The notes beneath the pieces were generated by a model. The model saw only the letters and a program-made list of their open reading frames with translations. It had not been told where the DNA came from and ran no database searches. The translations under genes and the position numbers were made by a program. Shown piece by piece: positions 5,420 to 7,534 of a DNA stretch of 7,534 nucleotides (the stretch's first letter is position 1; the number at the start of each line of letters is the position of its first letter). The stretch lies in the NCBI GenBank assembly GCA_964476375.1, contig CAYYZW010000346.1:1-7534 (forward strand), read 5' to 3'. Source of the DNA: SAT2750 sp964476375. GTDB lineage: Bacteria; Planctomycetota; Planctomycetia; Pirellulales; Pirellulaceae.

Positions 5420-7120
5420 ATGCATATCAACCATCTTCTCGCCAGCGCCGGTCGTGGACTGCACGGGCTGGACTACGGGATCATCCTGGTTTACCTGGCC
5501 GGGGTCCTCTGGCTGGGCTGGCACCTGGGCCGCAAACAGACCGAGGGACAGGACTTTTTCCTGGCGGGGCGGAAGATGCCCTGGTTTGCGGTGGGTCTGA
5601 GCCTGGTCGCCACGCTGCTCTCCACGCTGACCTACCTGGCTGCCCCGGGCGAGGTGATCCAGCACGGCCTGGCGCTGGCACTTGGCTGGCTGGGCCTGCC
5701 GATTGTCTTCGTCATTATAACTTTTGTCTGGATCCCGTTTTTCATGCGGCTGCGGGTGACCAGTATTTACGAGTACCTCGAGCGTCGCTTCGGGCTGGTT
5801 GCCCGCTGGACGGCGGCGGGGCTGTTCGTGTTCGTACTGCGGCTGCTCTGGATGGCGGCGATTGTCTATACCGCCTCGGTGGCGGTGGCCCAGATCACCC
5901 ATCCCACGGTGGTCGACATCCTGCCGGGGCAGATCAGCCCCAGCGGGTGGGCCCTGACCGTGCTGCTTTCGGTCGGCATCCTGGCGACCCTCTACACGAT
6001 GATCGGCGGCATCACGGCGGTCATCTGGACGGACGTGATCCAGTTTATCTGCCTGTTTGCCGGGTTGATTTTCACACTGGTTTTCGTGGCCATCGATACC
6101 GGCAGTGGCCCGGTGGACTGGTGGAACACGACCACGGCCAGTGCGGGCGCCGGCCACGAGTTCCCTGCCCTCTTCAGCCTGGACATTACCAACCGCAGCG
6201 TGGTCCTGTTCACGCTGTTGAGCATGGTCAGCTGGTATACCTGCACGTTTATTGCCGACCAGGTGGCGGTACAGCGTTACCTGACGATCTCCACGGTGCG
6301 GGATGCGGTACGGGGTAACATCGTGCAGTTCGTGGCGGATTTTTTCATCATGATCATGCTGGCAGCGGCCGGGATGGCACTGTTGCATTACTACCTGGAC
6401 CCGGCCTTCCAGACAGAGATTTTTGCCGGCATCAGTGACCCGACCGATCCGGCGGTTGCCGACAAGGTTTTCCCGCATTTCATTGCCAACGGGCTGCCGA
6501 TCGGCGTTTCCGGCCTGGTGGTGGCGGCATTGTTTGCGGTGGCGATGTCCAGCATTGACTCGGGGGTCAACTCGGTCGCGGCGGTGGTGACGGTGGACTT
6601 TATCAAGCGGACCCGGCCTGGCATCACGCCCGAGGGTGAACTGCGGCTGGCGCGGGTGATCTCGCTGCTGGTGGGGCTGGCCTGTACGGCGATGGCGGTG
6701 CTGATGCTGGCGATCCCCGAGAACTACAACATCATCGGGATCACGCTGCGGACATTTAACTGTGCCCTGGGCCCGATGGGTGGGCTGTTCATGCTGGGGA
6801 TTTTCCTGCCGCGGGTCAGCCAGCGGGCAGCCGTGACGGCGACATTCGTGGGTCTTGGCATTGCGATCTGGATTGCCTGGTGCCTGGAGATCCAGTGGCT
6901 GCTGGGGCTGACGGAGTTTGACACGATGGCAGAGGTAAGTGCCAACATGGCTGGCCCCAGCCCGTTCCTGATCACCCCGCTGGCGACCGTTGCCACGATC
7001 CTGATCGGCTGGCTTCTTTCCCTGGCCATGCCCGAGCGGGACATGGCGGCAGCTCGCAAGCTGGGCTGGCTATCGGTGGTGCGAGGTGGTGGTGAAGAGG
7101 CTGCCCAGGAAACCGACTAG
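5420..7120 (+). CDS. Sodium:solute symporter (SSS family)
   Basis: This 566-residue polytopic membrane protein has about 13 hydrophobic segments, as expected for the LeuT-fold SSS family, and should import a small solute with Na+. Family signatures are present in order: FFLAGR (46-51), the TSIYEYLERRFG stretch (114-125), YTMIGGITAVIWTDVIQ (192-208), QVAVQRYL (281-288) and MSSIDSGVNSV (376-386). The adjacent Ser pair S377/S378 in the last of these matches the place where the family forms its Na2 sodium site. Length is within the family range. An AAGGGA at 5405-5410 lies 9 bases before the ATG, and the gene begins 14 bases after the aldolase stop, so it is the third gene of the operon. Its cargo is probably the substrate of that pathway. 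SSS proteins carry sugars, sialic acid, amino acids or carboxylates, and specificity cannot be read from these motifs. Confidence 0.92.
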   Translation: MHINHLLASAGRGLHGLDYGIILVYLAGVLWLGWHLGRKQTEGQDFFLAGRKMPWFAVGLSLVATLLSTLTYLAAPGEVIQHGLALALGWLGLPIVFVIITFVWIPFFMRLRVTSIYEYLERRFGLVARWTAAGLFVFVLRLLWMAAIVYTASVAVAQITHPTVVDILPGQISPSGWALTVLLSVGILATLYTMIGGITAVIWTDVIQFICLFAGLIFTLVFVAIDTGSGPVDWWNTTTASAGAGHEFPALFSLDITNRSVVLFTLLSMVSWYTCTFIADQVAVQRYLTISTVRDAVRGNIVQFVADFFIMIMLAAAGMALLHYYLDPAFQTEIFAGISDPTDPAVADKVFPHFIANGLPIGVSGLVVAALFAVAMSSIDSGVNSVAAVVTVDFIKRTRPGITPEGELRLARVISLLVGLACTAMAVLMLAIPENYNIIGITLRTFNCALGPMGGLFMLGIFLPRVSQRAAVTATFVGLGIAIWIAWCLEIQWLLGLTEFDTMAEVSANMAGPSPFLITPLATVATILIGWLLSLAMPERDMAAARKLGWLSVVRGGGEEAAQETD

Positions 7121-7136
7121 ATCTGTCGGGGGTCGG

Positions 7137-7534
7137 TCAGTCGATTCGTCCGCTGGTATTCTTTTCGATTTCCGTGACGCCGCCGGCGATATTAAAGATC
7201 ACGACCACCATTTCCAGCAGCACGCGGATCCAGAGCAGTGTCAGCAGCATCATGACTGCCACCACGATTCGCTGCAGGACCATGATCATCCAGACCGGCA
7301 CTCGAAATTCGGTGGTGGAGACATCGCTGGAACTGGCCCCGGCCCCGGCCCAGACCTCCGGGCCGACGAGGTAATAGACCGTGGCACAGAGGATAATCGC
7401 CACGACCATCTTCCAGGTGATGCGGATGATCAGGGGCGTGACATATTTCTGGAACTTCCAGTCGAACAGGTCGAGGATCGAGCTGGAGGGCTCAAACCGC
7501 TGGTTCACGGTCCGGCGAAAGCTGGATGGTCCGG
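7137..7534 (-). CDS. DUF4282-like membrane protein, 5' end outside window
   Basis: The gene runs right to left and stops at TGA 7137-7139. From an in-frame GTG at 7508 it encodes 123 residues, but the frame stays open to the window edge, so the true start may lie beyond. After a short N-terminal stretch comes 'LDLFDWKFQKYVTP', the characteristic opening of DUF4282 proteins. A hydrophobic segment (about 27-49) and a second long one (about 72-110) follow, with 'LLWIRVLLEMVVVIFNI' matching the family's conserved end. It is therefore a small two-helix membrane protein of unknown function. No other domain is visible in the part present. It converges on the symporter with only 16 bases between the stops, and no terminator hairpin is visible there. 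A role in the symporter pathway is not implied by this convergent arrangement. Confidence 0.72.
   Translation of the reverse strand, partial: GPSSFRRTVNQRFEPSSSILDLFDWKFQKYVTPLIIRITWKMVVAIILCATVYYLVGPEVWAGAGASSSDVSTTEFRVPVWMIMVLQRIVVAVMMLLTLLWIRVLLEMVVVIFNIAGGVTEIEKNTSGRID

Noticed and set aside
5318..6478. 386-codon open frame on the minus strand inside the aldolase and symporter genes
   Set aside because: It crosses two well-supported genes, is rich in Arg, Gln, His and Asp with no domain pattern, and is a shadow of their codon use.
4464..7120. Assignment of the operon as a sialic acid (nan) operon
   Set aside because: The aldolase lacks the NanA-type motif after the catalytic Tyr, and no kinase, epimerase or deacetylase gene is nearby. 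Family membership alone is not enough.

Overview
The window looks like chromosomal DNA from a GC-rich Planctomycetota bacterium, probably of the Planctomycetaceae type. The evidence is the gene content. There is the tail of a planctomycete-style leucine-rich-repeat protein, two Tat-exported Gfo/Idh/MocA oxidoreductases of the kind greatly expanded in this phylum, and a small secreted c-type cytochrome with a C-terminal CxxCH motif. A DUF4282 membrane protein is also present. The phylum call rests on recognising these families by eye and has not been tested by any search.

Layout. The + strand opens with the 3' end of an LRR protein (to 214), which converges with a 10-base gap on a minus-strand block. 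Read in its own direction, that block holds a Tat-signal oxidoreductase (3552 to 2179) closed by a strong intrinsic terminator (2158 to 2125). Next come a class II-like cytochrome c (2023 to 1637) with its own candidate promoter, and a second Tat-signal oxidoreductase (1532 to 225). A 93-base divergent region (3553-3645), carrying an inverted repeat, separates this block from a tight plus-strand operon. The operon encodes an amidohydrolase-2 family hydrolase (3646-4467), a DHDPS/N-acetylneuraminate-lyase superfamily aldolase or lyase (4464-5405) and a sodium:solute symporter (5420-7120). The first two genes overlap by ATGA and the third starts 14 bases later. The symporter converges, 16 bases apart, on a minus-strand DUF4282 membrane protein that runs off the right edge.

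How the genes may work together. The plus-strand operon reads as a compact uptake-and-catabolism unit. A Na+-coupled importer brings in a small solute, the amidohydrolase could open a lactone or amide or decarboxylate it, and the Schiff-base aldolase could split or dehydrate a 2-keto acid. The substrate cannot be fixed from sequence; sugar acids, lactones or sialic-acid-like compounds are possibilities. The aldolase departs from DapA and NanA at several active-site positions, so it is probably not a housekeeping lysine-biosynthesis enzyme. The divergent Tat-exported oxidoreductase may belong to the same sugar-related programme, but that is inference from position only. I saw no RNA genes, CRISPR arrays, insertion sequences, phage genes or defence genes. 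No intergenic stretch exceeds about 155 bases.
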